Assembly: GCF_002870965.1 (NCBI RefSeq)
Contig: NZ_PHSO01000003.1
Location: forward strand, 124,001 to 188,000
Reading direction: 5' to 3'
DNA: 64,000 nt
DNA from: Tsuneonella flava
Lineage (GTDB): Bacteria; Pseudomonadota; Alphaproteobacteria; Sphingomonadales; Sphingomonadaceae
Shown here piece after piece: positions 31,257-40,544 of this stretch; position 1 is the first letter of the stretch, and every line of letters begins with the position of its first letter. A program made the translations under genes and the position numbers. A model generated the notes under the pieces. The model was not told the DNA's origin and ran no database searches. It saw only the letters and a list, made by a program, of their open reading frames with translations.

Positions 31257-31985
31257 TCAGCCGACTGCCTTCAGGCCGTCGTCGCTCTCCGCTTCGTCGG
31301 CCACTTTACGGCGGCGGCGAACGGCGGGCTTGCGCGCTGGCTTTTCCGCTTCGTCGGCTTGCGCGATTGCCGGGGGCAGCGCACTGGAATCGATTCCGCC
31401 ATCGTTGGAAACGCCGCCATCGCTATCGCCATCGGTTTCTTCGCGACGCTTGCGTCCGCGACGGGCAGCAGGCGCTTTCTCCTGCTTGCTTTCCCGAGTG
31501 CCGCGCGTGAACGGATTATCCGCCGGTTCGAACTCGTTATCGTTATCGTCGCTATCGCGGCTGTCGCCGTCGCGATCATTGCGGCGGGTCCGCTGACGTC
31601 CCGCATTCCGGCCACGCGGCGCGCTATCGCGATTGTCCCGGCTGTCGTCGCGTTCGCTATCGCGGTTCGAGTCGCGATCATCGTCGCTATCGCTATCTTC
31701 ACTATCGCGTTCGTCGCGATTGCGATTGCGGGCTTCTTCCTGCCGCGCCTTGTTATCGGCGATCACGCGGAAGTAATGGTCGGCAAATTGCAGGTAATAT
31801 TCAGCCTGCACCCGATCGCCATTATGTTGCGCGTCCTGCGCCAGCTTTTTATATTTGTCGAGCAATTGCGGGGCGTTACCACGTGCCCGGCTATCGATCC
31901 GGTTCTGGCTGTTACCACCGCCGCTTTGCTGACGATTACCGCGCCCGCGACGACGGTTGTTGTTGTTACGGTTGTTATTGTTCAA
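31257..31985 (-). CDS. DUF4167 protein, Asn/Arg-rich start and long disordered tail
   Basis: The conserved core NRIDSRARGNAPQLLDKYKK through NGDRVQAEYYLQFADHYFRV (about residues 26-80) identifies the alphaproteobacterial DUF4167 family; the N-terminus is NNNNRNNNNRRRGRGNRQQ. After residue 90 the protein is a charged Asp/Arg/Ser run and likely disordered; it may bind RNA, which is inference. I set the start at TTG 31985 because a strong SD (AAGGAAGA) lies eight bases before it and it gives the family's usual N-terminus; ATG 32054 and GTG 32093 are in frame but have weak SDs. It is followed closely by lnt. Confidence 0.8.
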   Translation of the reverse strand: MNNNNRNNNNRRRGRGNRQQSGGGNSQNRIDSRARGNAPQLLDKYKKLAQDAQHNGDRVQAEYYLQFADHYFRVIADNKARQEEARNRNRDERDSEDSDSDDDRDSNRDSERDDSRDNRDSAPRGRNAGRQRTRRNDRDGDSRDSDDNDNEFEPADNPFTRGTRESKQEKAPAARRGRKRREETDGDSDGGVSNDGGIDSSALPPAIAQADEAEKPARKPAVRRRRKVADEAESDDGLKAVG

Positions 31986-32221
31986 GGAAAATTCTTCCTT
32001 ATCGTAGACCTGCCCGGACGATCCATCAGCCGGGTTTCGATCGTATGACCCCATGCCGCGCCCACCATCGGGATCGCGGTGCCCCACCTGCACCTCTGCA
32101 CGGGCGCAGTGCCCGGCCGGTATGCAAATGTTGGAGCTTTAAGGCGATTTCGGGTGCAGACCATGCCGCCGACCGAAGGCCTTGCATAAGACCTAGTGCC
32201 ACGGCGGCCATTTGCCAAGCC

Positions 32222-33064
32222 CTAAGTCAAAATCAGTCCACGGGGCCGCCCGGCAAGGTCGTGACGCAGGGTAACAGCGAAGCCCGCTTCATGCGACATG
32301 ACAGTTACTTCACCTGCTTGTGTGGCCCCGATTTCGAGCACGGCAACACCGCTCGGTTCGAGCAAATTCTTCAATTGTGGCACGAGGATACGGTAATCAT
32401 CCAACCCCTCCGGCCCGGCGAACAAAGCCCCTGCCGGTTCGTACATTTGCACGTTTTCATCTAGTAACGCATCAAACTCACCCGGTAACGCCCCCAAACT
32501 GACATAGGGGGGGTTCGCGATCACCAAATCGAACCGGCCAAGCCCGTTTGCCCAGCCATCGACCGTCCAGTCTGCCAGTTCGAACCGGGCACGATCCGCC
32601 AGATTCAGCCCCGCCGCATTGGCCGTTGCGATTCGCAATGCCGCTTCGGATCGATCGATGCCGATCCCGTGCGCGGCGGGCAGTTCGGCCAGCAGCGTCA
32701 GCAGCAACGCGCCGGAGCCGGTTCCGCAATCGAGCACCCGGCGCGCATCGGGTTTCGCCTCCAGCGCAGCGGCGACAACGCTTTCGCTATCGGCGCGCGG
32801 GATCAGGACATCGGGGCTGACCGAAAATGGGCGGCCATAGAATTCCGCCGTACCGAGAATGTAAGCCACCGGCTCGCCCGCCAGCCGCCTTTCCAGCAGA
32901 GGCGCGAAACCGGCGGGCACCGGATCGCGCATCGCCCCGATCAGCATCGCAGAGCGGGTCAGGCCCAGCGCGTGGGCCATCAGCAGTTCGGCATCGATCC
33001 GCGCCCATTCTTCGCCAAGCCGCGCAGTGGCATCGCGCAGCGCGTTGCCGACGGTAGCGGTCAT
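32222..33064 (-). CDS. prmC: Release factor glutamine methyltransferase
   Basis: This 280-residue enzyme methylates the glutamine of the GGQ motif in release factors. The N-terminal helical domain is followed by the Rossmann methyltransferase domain with [14 protein letters not shown] (SAM site) and the catalytic NPPY in [12 protein letters not shown]. Its ATG overlaps the prfA stop by four bases (ATGA), so enzyme and substrate are translationally coupled. Confidence 0.96.
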   Translation of the reverse strand: MTATVGNALRDATARLGEEWARIDAELLMAHALGLTRSAMLIGAMRDPVPAGFAPLLERRLAGEPVAYILGTAEFYGRPFSVSPDVLIPRADSESVVAAALEAKPDARRVLDCGTGSGALLLTLLAELPAAHGIGIDRSEAALRIATANAAGLNLADRARFELADWTVDGWANGLGRFDLVIANPPYVSLGALPGEFDALLDENVQMYEPAGALFAGPEGLDDYRILVPQLKNLLEPSGVAVLEIGATQAGEVTVMSHEAGFAVTLRHDLAGRPRGLILT

Positions 33065-34131
33065 TCGCCCAGCGCGGCGAGGCGTTTGGCTTCGTCTTCC
33101 GCGATCAGCGCGTCGATCAGTTCGGCCAGACCCGGCCCGGCCAGCACATCGTCCAGCTTGTGCAACGTCAGGCCGATGCGGTGATCGGTCACGCGGCCTT
33201 GCGGGAAATTGTAAGTACGGATGCGTTCGGACCGGTCGCCGCTGCCAACCATTGCCTTGCGCGCCTCGGCCTCTGCTCCATGCACTTCTTCCCGCCGCTT
33301 TTCATACAGGCGGGCGCGCAGCACCTGCATCGCCTTGTCGCGGTTGCGATGCTGGCTGCGTTCATCCTGCATGGCGACGACGATGCCCGTGGGAACGTGG
33401 GTGATCCGCACCGCCGAGTCGGTGGTATTGACGTGCTGCCCACCCGCGCCGCTGGAGCGGTAGATGTCGATCTTGAGATCCTTGTCCTCGATCGACACGT
33501 CGACTTCGCTCGGTTCGGGCAGCACCGCCACGGTCGCCGCGCTGGTGTGGATGCGCCCTCCGCTTTCGGTCACAGGCACGCGCTGCACCCGGTGGACCCC
33601 GCTTTCAAACTTGAGCTTGGCGAACACCCCGGTGCCGGTGACGTTAGCGACCACTTCCTTGAACCCGCCGATATCGCTGGCATTCACGCTGATCGTCTCG
33701 ACCCGCCAGCCCTGCTCGGCGGCATAGCGTTCGTACATGCGGAACAGATCGGCAGCGAACAGCGCGGCTTCATCGCCGCCAGTCCCGGCGCGGATTTCCA
33801 GCATCGCCGGGCGCGCATCGGCCGAATCGCGCGGCAGCATCGCCACCGCCAGCGCGCGTTCGACCACCGGGAGTTCTTCGCGCAGGCGGGCGATTTCCTC
33901 TTCCGCCAGCACCTTCATCTCCGGGTCGCTGTCGTCGAGCGATTCCAGCTCTGCCAGTTCGGCGCGCATCGTCCGCGCCTGCTCCGCCGCGCGGGCGACC
34001 GGCTCCAGCTCCGCATAGTCACGACTGGCCTGGACGAAGGCATCGCCTTCCAATGTGCCCGACGCCATCCGCGCTTCGAGTTCAGCGAAGCGATGGGCGA
34101 TCTGATCGAGACGTTCGGCGGGAATGGTCAA
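33061..34131 (-). CDS. prfA: Peptide chain release factor 1
   Basis: This 356-residue class I release factor for UAA and UAG has the catalytic [19 protein letters not shown] with GGQ and the recognition domain around [16 protein letters not shown]. The start is TTG at 34131, giving [20 protein letters not shown], which aligns with family N-termini; no ATG is nearby. It is followed by prmC with a four-base overlap. The promoter must lie in the repeat-rich gap upstream. Confidence 0.97.
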   Translation of the reverse strand: MTIPAERLDQIAHRFAELEARMASGTLEGDAFVQASRDYAELEPVARAAEQARTMRAELAELESLDDSDPEMKVLAEEEIARLREELPVVERALAVAMLPRDSADARPAMLEIRAGTGGDEAALFAADLFRMYERYAAEQGWRVETISVNASDIGGFKEVVANVTGTGVFAKLKFESGVHRVQRVPVTESGGRIHTSAATVAVLPEPSEVDVSIEDKDLKIDIYRSSGAGGQHVNTTDSAVRITHVPTGIVVAMQDERSQHRNRDKAMQVLRARLYEKRREEVHGAEAEARKAMVGSGDRSERIRTYNFPQGRVTDHRIGLTLHKLDDVLAGPGLAELIDALIAEDEAKRLAALGE

Positions 34132-34192
34132 AGGGGCTGCTCTGTGGTTGCAAAACTCACGCGTGTTTTAAACACCCGGCGCGAGAAGAAAA

Positions 34193-34431
34193 GCGGGGCC
34201 CCGGATCAAGTCCGGGGCGACGATATGGCAGGCGGCCTAACTAAGACGCGGCCGTCGCTGCGGGCCAGCACCCTGCGGGGGAACGGGCAGGGCACTGCTC
34301 CAACAAAGCAGCCACTGCCGCAACACAACTCACCAGCACCGCCGTCACCCCGGACCCGATCCGGGGCCCCGCTGTTTTCCCGGCGCAGTGCCTGCAGGCA
34401 AGCTGGACCCCGGCTCGTTGGCCGGGGTGAC
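34193..34431. repeat. Palindromic intergenic repeats between prfA and hisS
   Basis: Element A (34193-34222) and element B (34343-34372) are inverted copies of each other, 27 of 30 bases matching, each with an internal palindrome (CCCCGGATCAAGTCCGGGG; CCCCGGACCCGATCCGGGG). A third stem, CCCCGGC with GCCGGGG (34408-34427), ends in GTGACG. The motif TCCGGGGTGACG is a dispersed REP-like repeat in sphingomonads. The 321-bp gap (34132-34452) holds no gene I can support. Confidence 0.75.
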
Positions 34432-34452
34432 GGGAGGTGTTATGCACCCGCT

Positions 34453-35679
34453 TCATGAGCCGAACTGGCTCAACACCTGATTGATCCGGTCGACATCCGG
34501 GGTATCCGGCGCAGAGCGAATATTGAACCCGCCCGTATTCAAGCTGACAAGCGCCCTGGCCTGCACTTTCGCCGCTTTGTCATAGCGTTTGCGCGGCGAT
34601 CCGCTGTCGAACACTTCGACCGAGAAACCCGCGGCGCGCAGTGCAGCAGTCGCCGCAATGCCCTTCGCGATCAGCGCGTTGTCTTCTACCGCAAGGCTCA
34701 CATCCGGCCCGGCAATCTCGCGATCCCCCACCAGCATCGCCAGCCGTTCGATCCCCGCTGCCCAGCCGACTGCCGGGGTCGCCGGACCGCCGAGCGATTC
34801 CATCAGTCCGTCGTATCGCCCGCCGCCCAGCACGGTGCCTTGCGCGCCCAGCCGATCTGTCACGAATTCGAACGCTGTGTGGCGATAATAATCCAGCCCG
34901 CGCACCAGCGCGGGATTGCGGCTCCACGCCACGCCCGCCGCATCCAGCCCGCCGGTGACGGCAGCGAAGAAATCCTGCGCCTCGGCAGAGAGGTAATCGT
35001 CGATCCGCGGCGCATCGGCCACGAATGCCTTGTCGCGCGAATCCTTGCTGTCGAGGATACGTAGCGGGTTGCGTTCGAGCCGATCCTGCGAATCCTCGCT
35101 CAGCTCCGCCCTGTGTGCGGAAAAGTACTCGATCAGCGCCGCGCGCCATGCCTCGCGGCTGTCACCATCGCCCAGCGTATTGAGTTGCAGCGTCACGCCA
35201 TCGGCAATGCCCAGCTCTTTCAGCAACTGATCCGCCATTGTCAGCAGTTCCACGTCCGCCTGCGGCTCGGCCGCGCCGATCACTTCGGCGTCGAGCTGGT
35301 GGAACTGGCGATAACGCCCCTTCTGCGGGCGTTCGTAGCGGAACAGCGGGCCGTGGGTCGCGACCTTGAGCGGAGCATATTGCTTCCACCCGTCGGTGAG
35401 ATAGGCGCGGGCAATCCCGGCGGTAAATTCGGGGCGCAGCGTCAGCGATTCGCCGCCGCGATCATCGAACGAATACATCTCTTTCGATACGACATCGGTC
35501 GTTTCGCCCAGCGAGCGGGCGAACACCTCTGTCTTCTCGAACACCGGCATTTCCACCCGGCGAAACCGATAGAGCCGCCGCACGCGTTCGAACGTCTCGA
35601 CCACGAAGGCGAAGCTTTCCGCATCGGCACCGAAAATATCCTGCGTGCCGCGAATGGGTTGGGGTGTCTTTCCGCTCAT
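34453..35679 (-). CDS. hisS: Histidyl-tRNA synthetase
   Basis: This 408-residue class II synthetase has motif 2 around [20 protein letters not shown], the His-specific [13 protein letters not shown] and motif 3 in [13 protein letters not shown], plus [13 protein letters not shown] at 35679. The C-terminal anticodon domain has [20 protein letters not shown]. It is divergent from the M61 peptidase gene. It is followed by repeats, not by another gene of the same operon. Confidence 0.97.
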   Translation of the reverse strand: MSGKTPQPIRGTQDIFGADAESFAFVVETFERVRRLYRFRRVEMPVFEKTEVFARSLGETTDVVSKEMYSFDDRGGESLTLRPEFTAGIARAYLTDGWKQYAPLKVATHGPLFRYERPQKGRYRQFHQLDAEVIGAAEPQADVELLTMADQLLKELGIADGVTLQLNTLGDGDSREAWRAALIEYFSAHRAELSEDSQDRLERNPLRILDSKDSRDKAFVADAPRIDDYLSAEAQDFFAAVTGGLDAAGVAWSRNPALVRGLDYYRHTAFEFVTDRLGAQGTVLGGGRYDGLMESLGGPATPAVGWAAGIERLAMLVGDREIAGPDVSLAVEDNALIAKGIAATAALRAAGFSVEVFDSGSPRKRYDKAAKVQARALVSLNTGGFNIRSAPDTPDVDRINQVLSQFGS

Positions 35680-35796
35680 GCCGCGCGCGTTAGCGTGTTC
35701 GGCGCGCGGCGGAAAGACGGTGTTGAACCGAAAGGGCGCATCGGGCGCTCATCGCTGGCTTGAAACCATCTGCCGCTTCGCGCATTAACCCGTGCC

Positions 35797-37758
35797 ATGA
35801 AAAACCGGTTCGCACTGCCGCTTGCAGCTCTCGCCCTGTCGCTCCCCATTGCCGACGCCATCGCAGCCCCCCCGACTTCAGCAGACGAGAACCGCTCGCG
35901 CCCGATGCAGGCGGCGCTGAACGATGCCACTCCGTTGCCCGCCGACACCCCCTGGCCCGGCGGCACGATCGATCTGAACATCGATGCCAGCGATACCGTG
36001 CGCGGCCTGTATAAAGTGACTGAAACCATCCCCGTCGCGCCGGGCACCAGCGAACTGACGCTGCTGTTCCCCAAATTCATCCCCGGCAAACATGCCGCGC
36101 GCGGGCCGATCAACCTGCTGGCCGATGTGCGCTTCTTTGCCGATGGCAAGCCGCTGACATGGATGCGCGATCCACTCGATGTCTATGCCTTCCGCCTCTC
36201 GCTGCCCGCCGGGACGAAAGCGGTCACAGCGAAATTCGTTCACACCTCTCCGCTGGAAAGCAAAGAGGGGCGGATTTCGATGACGCAGGAAATGTTCAAC
36301 CTGCAATGGGATATGATGAGCCTCTATCCCGCCGGGCATTATATCCGCCGCATCGCTTTCAATCCCACAGTGACAGTGCCCGCCGGGTGGACGGTTTACA
36401 CCGCGCTCGATGGCAAGACCCGCAGCGGCGATACCGTGCACTGGGGCACCGTGGATTATGAAACGCTGGTCGATTCCCCGATCTTCGCCGGGAAATACGC
36501 CAAAAGCTGGGAAGTGGGCAAAGATGCCCGGCTCGATGTCGTGGCCGACGATCCCAAGTATCTCGAACTCGCGCCGCAAAACCTGCAATCGTTCAAAAAC
36601 ATGTTCACGCAGGCCGATTACCTGTTCGGCGCGCGCCATTTCGATCATTACACCACTCTGCTGGCCCTGACCGACCGGATGGGCGGCATCGGGCTGGAAC
36701 ATCACCGGTCGAGCGAAAACCAGTATGAACCCACTGCGTTCACCGACTGGGACGATATGGACTGGGATCACAACGTCGTCGCGCACGAGCTGGTCCATTC
36801 GTGGAACGGCAAATATCGCCGCCCGGCGGACCTGTGGACCCCCGATTTCCGCACACCGATGCAGAATTCGCTGCTGTGGGTGTACGAAGGGCAGACTCAG
36901 TTCTGGGGCTGGGTGCTGGCCGCGCGTTCAGGCGTGCAGACCAAGGAAACCGTGCTGGGCCAGTTTGCCCGTGCCGCGGCGTTTTATTCCGAAGGGCAGC
37001 CGGGCCGCGAATGGCGTTCGGTGGCCGACACCACCAACGATCCGATCATCAACAGCCGTCGCCCGCTCCCCTACCCCTCGTTGAACCGCAACGAGGATTA
37101 TTACACCGAAGGCGCGCTGGTGTGGCTGGAAGCCGACCAGATCATCCGCGCCGGGACCAGGGGGAAGAAAGGGCTGGACGATTTCGCCCGCCGTTTCTTC
37201 GGCCAGAACGACGGCGACTGGGGTGTGTCGACTTATACGTTCGACGATGTGGTGGCCGATCTCAACGCAGTCTATCCCTATGACTGGGCACAGTTCCTCA
37301 CCACGCGCATGCTCACCCCCGGCCAGCCCGCCCCGATCAAAGGCATCGAAATGGCCGGATACAAGCTGGTGTTCCGCGACAAGCCGAATTCTTACGAGAA
37401 AGGGCGGATGGCATCGAGCAAGTCGCTCGACCTTACCTATTCGCTGGGCCTGACGCTGGACAAGGATGGCGATGTCACGTCCACTTTATGGGACGGGCCG
37501 ACATTCAAAGCCGGGATCGTCGATGGGGCACGGATTCTGGCGGTCAACAGCATCGCATACAGCGCCGATGCGATGCGCAATGCGATCAAGGCAGCAGCTA
37601 AGGGTAAGGAGCCGATCCAGTTGCTGGTGAAGCGCGGTGAGAACGTGACCACCGTGCCAGTCGATTACCACGGCGGGCTGCGGTATCCGTGGCTGACCCC
37701 TGCCAAGCCGGGCGAGCAAGGGCTCGACAACCTGCTCGCCCCGCGCACCGGCAAATGA
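35797..37758 (+). CDS. M61 family glycyl aminopeptidase-type metalloprotease
   Basis: This 653-residue exported protein (signal peptide MKNRFALPLAALALSLPIAD, cleavage near IAAPP) has an N-terminal beta domain, a thermolysin-like catalytic domain with HELVHSWNGK (HExxH zinc ligands) and the downstream zinc Glu in WVYEGQTQFW, and a C-terminal PDZ domain (about residues 540-630). M61 enzymes cleave N-terminal Gly/Ala residues; the location is the periplasm. No partner is evident; the next gene starts 16 bases later. Confidence 0.95.
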   Translation: MKNRFALPLAALALSLPIADAIAAPPTSADENRSRPMQAALNDATPLPADTPWPGGTIDLNIDASDTVRGLYKVTETIPVAPGTSELTLLFPKFIPGKHAARGPINLLADVRFFADGKPLTWMRDPLDVYAFRLSLPAGTKAVTAKFVHTSPLESKEGRISMTQEMFNLQWDMMSLYPAGHYIRRIAFNPTVTVPAGWTVYTALDGKTRSGDTVHWGTVDYETLVDSPIFAGKYAKSWEVGKDARLDVVADDPKYLELAPQNLQSFKNMFTQADYLFGARHFDHYTTLLALTDRMGGIGLEHHRSSENQYEPTAFTDWDDMDWDHNVVAHELVHSWNGKYRRPADLWTPDFRTPMQNSLLWVYEGQTQFWGWVLAARSGVQTKETVLGQFARAAAFYSEGQPGREWRSVADTTNDPIINSRRPLPYPSLNRNEDYYTEGALVWLEADQIIRAGTRGKKGLDDFARRFFGQNDGDWGVSTYTFDDVVADLNAVYPYDWAQFLTTRMLTPGQPAPIKGIEMAGYKLVFRDKPNSYEKGRMASSKSLDLTYSLGLTLDKDGDVTSTLWDGPTFKAGIVDGARILAVNSIAYSADAMRNAIKAAAKGKEPIQLLVKRGENVTTVPVDYHGGLRYPWLTPAKPGEQGLDNLLAPRTGK

Positions 37759-37774
37759 TTGTGGCGCACGCGCT

Positions 37775-38440
37775 GTGACGCGAGCGGCGCGAACCGGCAT
37801 CGGTAACCGGATCGCGCCGCCACGCTTTGTGGCGTTCGTGGCGATTTCTGTGTTCGTGGCGGCAGGCTGGCTGCTGCTGGGCGGTGGCCGGGTGGCCGAT
37901 GCGCTGACCACCGGGTTCGATATTGCCGCCGCGCTCTATCTCGTATCGATGGCGCCCCTGCTCCGCTCTCACGGGGCGGACAGGATACGCCGCCACGCAC
38001 GCGCCAACGATGCCAACCGGGTGTGGGTGCTCGTACTCGCTTGCCTCAGCGTGCTGGTCGTGCTCGCAGCGGTATCGGGCGAACTGCACGAAGCGGCCAC
38101 AGGCGACGGTGTGGCCATCGTGCGCCTGCTGGCGACACTGACACTGGCATGGCTGTTCGCCAACACAGTGTTCGCAGTGCACTATGCTCACCTGTTCTAT
38201 GGGGAAAGCGCAGAGAGGAACAGCGACCGCGGCGGGCTGGACTTTCCCGGCACGAAAGAGCCGGACTATGCCGATTTCCTCTATTTTTCTGCGACGCTGG
38301 GGATGACATTCCAGACATCCGATGTCGCGATCACCAATCGCGCGGTGCGGCAGGTGGCGCTGGGGCAATGCCTGATCGCATTCGTCTTCAACCTCGGCAT
38401 TCTGGCGTTCGTCATTAATACTTTGGGCGGGCTGGCCTGA
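37775..38440 (+). CDS. DUF1345 family membrane protein
   Basis: This 221-residue protein has five hydrophobic segments at about residues 22-38, 46-62, 82-102, 116-135 and 193-217. The signatures FANTVFAVHYAHLFY and DYADFLYFSATLGMTFQTSD are characteristic of DUF1345. Function is unknown; the second signature recalls a channel selectivity loop region, but that is only a resemblance. GTG start at 37775, 16 bases after the M61 gene. Confidence 0.88.
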   Translation: MTRAARTGIGNRIAPPRFVAFVAISVFVAAGWLLLGGGRVADALTTGFDIAAALYLVSMAPLLRSHGADRIRRHARANDANRVWVLVLACLSVLVVLAAVSGELHEAATGDGVAIVRLLATLTLAWLFANTVFAVHYAHLFYGESAERNSDRGGLDFPGTKEPDYADFLYFSATLGMTFQTSDVAITNRAVRQVALGQCLIAFVFNLGILAFVINTLGGLA

Positions 38441-38539
38441 TCGCCATCACCGCTCCGACCGTGCGCGATGCGACCTTGGTAGAACAGTAGCGAATCCTTG
38501 TTGCGATGCAGCACTCTGCGCCCTAGAGGCAGCGGCACT

Positions 38540-39079
38540 ATGCAGATCGACAAGATTCCCACCGGGGACAATCCGCCCGAAAGCCTCAACGTTATCATCG
38601 AAGTGCCGACCGGCGGCGAACCGGTGAAATACGAATTCGACAAGGACAGCGGCGCGCTGTTCGTCGACCGTATTCTGCACACACCGATGCGCTATCCGGC
38701 GAACTACGGTTTCGTGCCACATACGCTGTCGCCCGATGGCGATCCGCTCGATGCACTGGTGATCGCGCGCAGCCCGTTCATCCCCGGCTGCGTCGTGCGT
38801 GCCCGGCCCATCGGCGTACTCAATCTGGAAGACGAGCACGGCGGCGATGAGAAGCTGATCTGCGTGCCGATCGACACGACGTTCCCCTATTACTCGGACG
38901 TGGCCGAAACCAAGGATCTGCCGTCGATCATCTTCAAGCAGATCGAACACTTCTTCACCCACTACAAAGATCTGGAAGCGGAAAAGTGGGTGCGTATCGG
39001 CCAGTGGGGCGATGCGGCGGAAGCGCGCAACATCGTGCAGGAAGCCATCGAACGCTATAACGACGCGAAGAAGGGCTAA
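38540..39079 (+). CDS. ppa: Inorganic pyrophosphatase
   Basis: This 179-residue soluble family I pyrophosphatase drives biosynthesis by hydrolysing PPi. Active-site segments are VKYEFDKDSGALFVDRIL, DGDPLDALVI (the family signature with metal-binding Asp residues) and HFFTHYKDLEAEKWVRIG. ATG at 38540; the longer frame upstream is not supported. Possible termination lies in a hairpin at 39113-39137 inside the end of the next, convergent gene. Confidence 0.98.
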   Translation: MQIDKIPTGDNPPESLNVIIEVPTGGEPVKYEFDKDSGALFVDRILHTPMRYPANYGFVPHTLSPDGDPLDALVIARSPFIPGCVVRARPIGVLNLEDEHGGDEKLICVPIDTTFPYYSDVAETKDLPSIIFKQIEHFFTHYKDLEAEKWVRIGQWGDAAEARNIVQEAIERYNDAKKG

Positions 39080-39100
39080 GCCCCTTCCTCGCCGGAGCGG

Positions 39101-40540
39101 TTATTCCACGGGCCTGCTCGAATCGAGCAGGTCCTTTTCCTGCCCCTGATCGGGTTCGCTGCGTTCGCGGCTGACCATGTCGGCCACTTCGTCGCTCGGT
39201 CGCACATCCTCGTGCGCCGCACTCGCGGTGACGGATGGCGCGACGGGCTTTCCCTTACCCGGCGCCGGTTGCGCGCTCCCCGCTTCGATCTGTTGTACCG
39301 GCAACGGCGGCGTCCGTTCGTCGAACCGCAAGCGGTAGATCGGTTCGGGCAAGGCAAACCCGCCCTGTTCCAGCGCGCCCTTCACAGCGGCAATTGCCCG
39401 GCTGCGCGCCTTGGACCAATCGGTTTCGCGCTGATCGATCCAGCCAAGGAAACAGATCACGATATTCGAATCGCCCACTTCTTCGGTGCGCGCTTCGGGC
39501 GGTGGTTCGGCCAGTACGAATGGCAGCGCGGCCATCGTTTCGCGACCCAGCGCCCGCGCGGCATCGGGATCGTCGTCGGCATCGATCCCCAGCAGAAAAT
39601 CGAACCGCCGCGCAGGGTTGCGGGTAAAATTGACGATTACCGCCTTGAACACGGTAGAATTGGGAATCCGCAAGTGATTGCCATCCAGCGTCATCAGCAC
39701 AGTTGCACGACTGGTCAGACGGATGACCCGCCCTTCATAACTGTCGATCACCACATGATCGTTCGCCCGGAACGGCTGTCGCAGGCTGAGCATTAGCGAC
39801 GCGACGTAGTTCTCTATCGTGTCGCGCATAGCGAAACCCAGCGCAATGCCGATCACCCCGGCCCCGCCCAGCACCGCGCTGAGCAGCGCCGTCGCCCCCA
39901 GCACATCGAGCGCGACCACCAGCCCGCCGATTACGAATACGAAGCGAATCGCACTGGCGATCAGTTCAGCGAGAAAGGAATTGGGCGCGACCCGGTGCCA
40001 CAATGCTCCGATGCCCGCGATAAGATAGCCGATCAGCGCGATCAGCGCCCAGATCGCCAGCGCCACGCCCGCCAGCGGGATCATCCGCACAAAGCTCTGC
40101 GTCCGGTCGGCCAATGTGCCGACGGCATTCGATCCGCTGACCGACAGATCGCGCTCTATGTGGTTTTCGACAGTAACAACGCCCGATATCCGGCCCGCAA
40201 TCGCCTCTGCCCGCGCGATATCGGCATCTTGCGGGACAGTGCCCGACAGCGTCACGACCCCTTCGCTCACTTGCGCGCGGACATCGCGGAACGCAGGCAG
40301 TTCTCCGAAAATCCCCTCGATCCGGCGGACGATGCGGGCATCCGCCCCGGCATCCTGCGTATCGGCAATCGCGCCCGTGGCAGGTGCAGCGGGAGTCGGT
40401 GCGACCGAAGGTGCGTCGGCAGGCGATGCCACATCCGGTGCAGGCAACGCAGCACTCAGTGGAGAGGCTGCCAGCAACGATGTCGATGACAGAGCCAGGA
40501 ACAGGCCTGCCAGCACAACGTAGAGGCGCAATTGCGGCAC
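39101..40540 (-). CDS. Mechanosensitive channel of the MscS family with a periplasmic BON domain
   Basis: This 479-residue protein has a signal peptide (residues 1-25), an Ala/Pro linker, a BON domain at about 65-135 (DVRAQVSEGVVTLSGTVPQD; ISGVVTVENHI), three membrane helices (about 150-245), the MscS pore helix and vestibule (GGAGVIGIALGFAMRDTIEN; RQPFRANDHVVIDSYEGRVI), and a variable acidic tail. BON domains bind phospholipid or envelope structures, so the channel may sense envelope state; that is inference. GTG start at 40540, four bases after the pmbA stop: one operon. Confidence 0.93.
   Translation of the reverse strand: MPQLRLYVVLAGLFLALSSTSLLAASPLSAALPAPDVASPADAPSVAPTPAAPATGAIADTQDAGADARIVRRIEGIFGELPAFRDVRAQVSEGVVTLSGTVPQDADIARAEAIAGRISGVVTVENHIERDLSVSGSNAVGTLADRTQSFVRMIPLAGVALAIWALIALIGYLIAGIGALWHRVAPNSFLAELIASAIRFVFVIGGLVVALDVLGATALLSAVLGGAGVIGIALGFAMRDTIENYVASLMLSLRQPFRANDHVVIDSYEGRVIRLTSRATVLMTLDGNHLRIPNSTVFKAVIVNFTRNPARRFDFLLGIDADDDPDAARALGRETMAALPFVLAEPPPEARTEEVGDSNIVICFLGWIDQRETDWSKARSRAIAAVKGALEQGGFALPEPIYRLRFDERTPPLPVQQIEAGSAQPAPGKGKPVAPSVTASAAHEDVRPSDEVADMVSRERSEPDQGQEKDLLDSSRPVE
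39113..39137 (+). terminator. Hairpin with T-run downstream of ppa, inside the mscS-like 3' end
   Basis: CCTGCTC (39113-39119) pairs with GAGCAGG (39125-39131) around GAATC, followed by TCCTTTT. It is 33 bases past the ppa stop on the plus strand, and on the minus strand encodes the last residues of the channel. It could terminate ppa transcripts. Confidence 0.5.
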
Positions 40541-40544
40541 CAGC

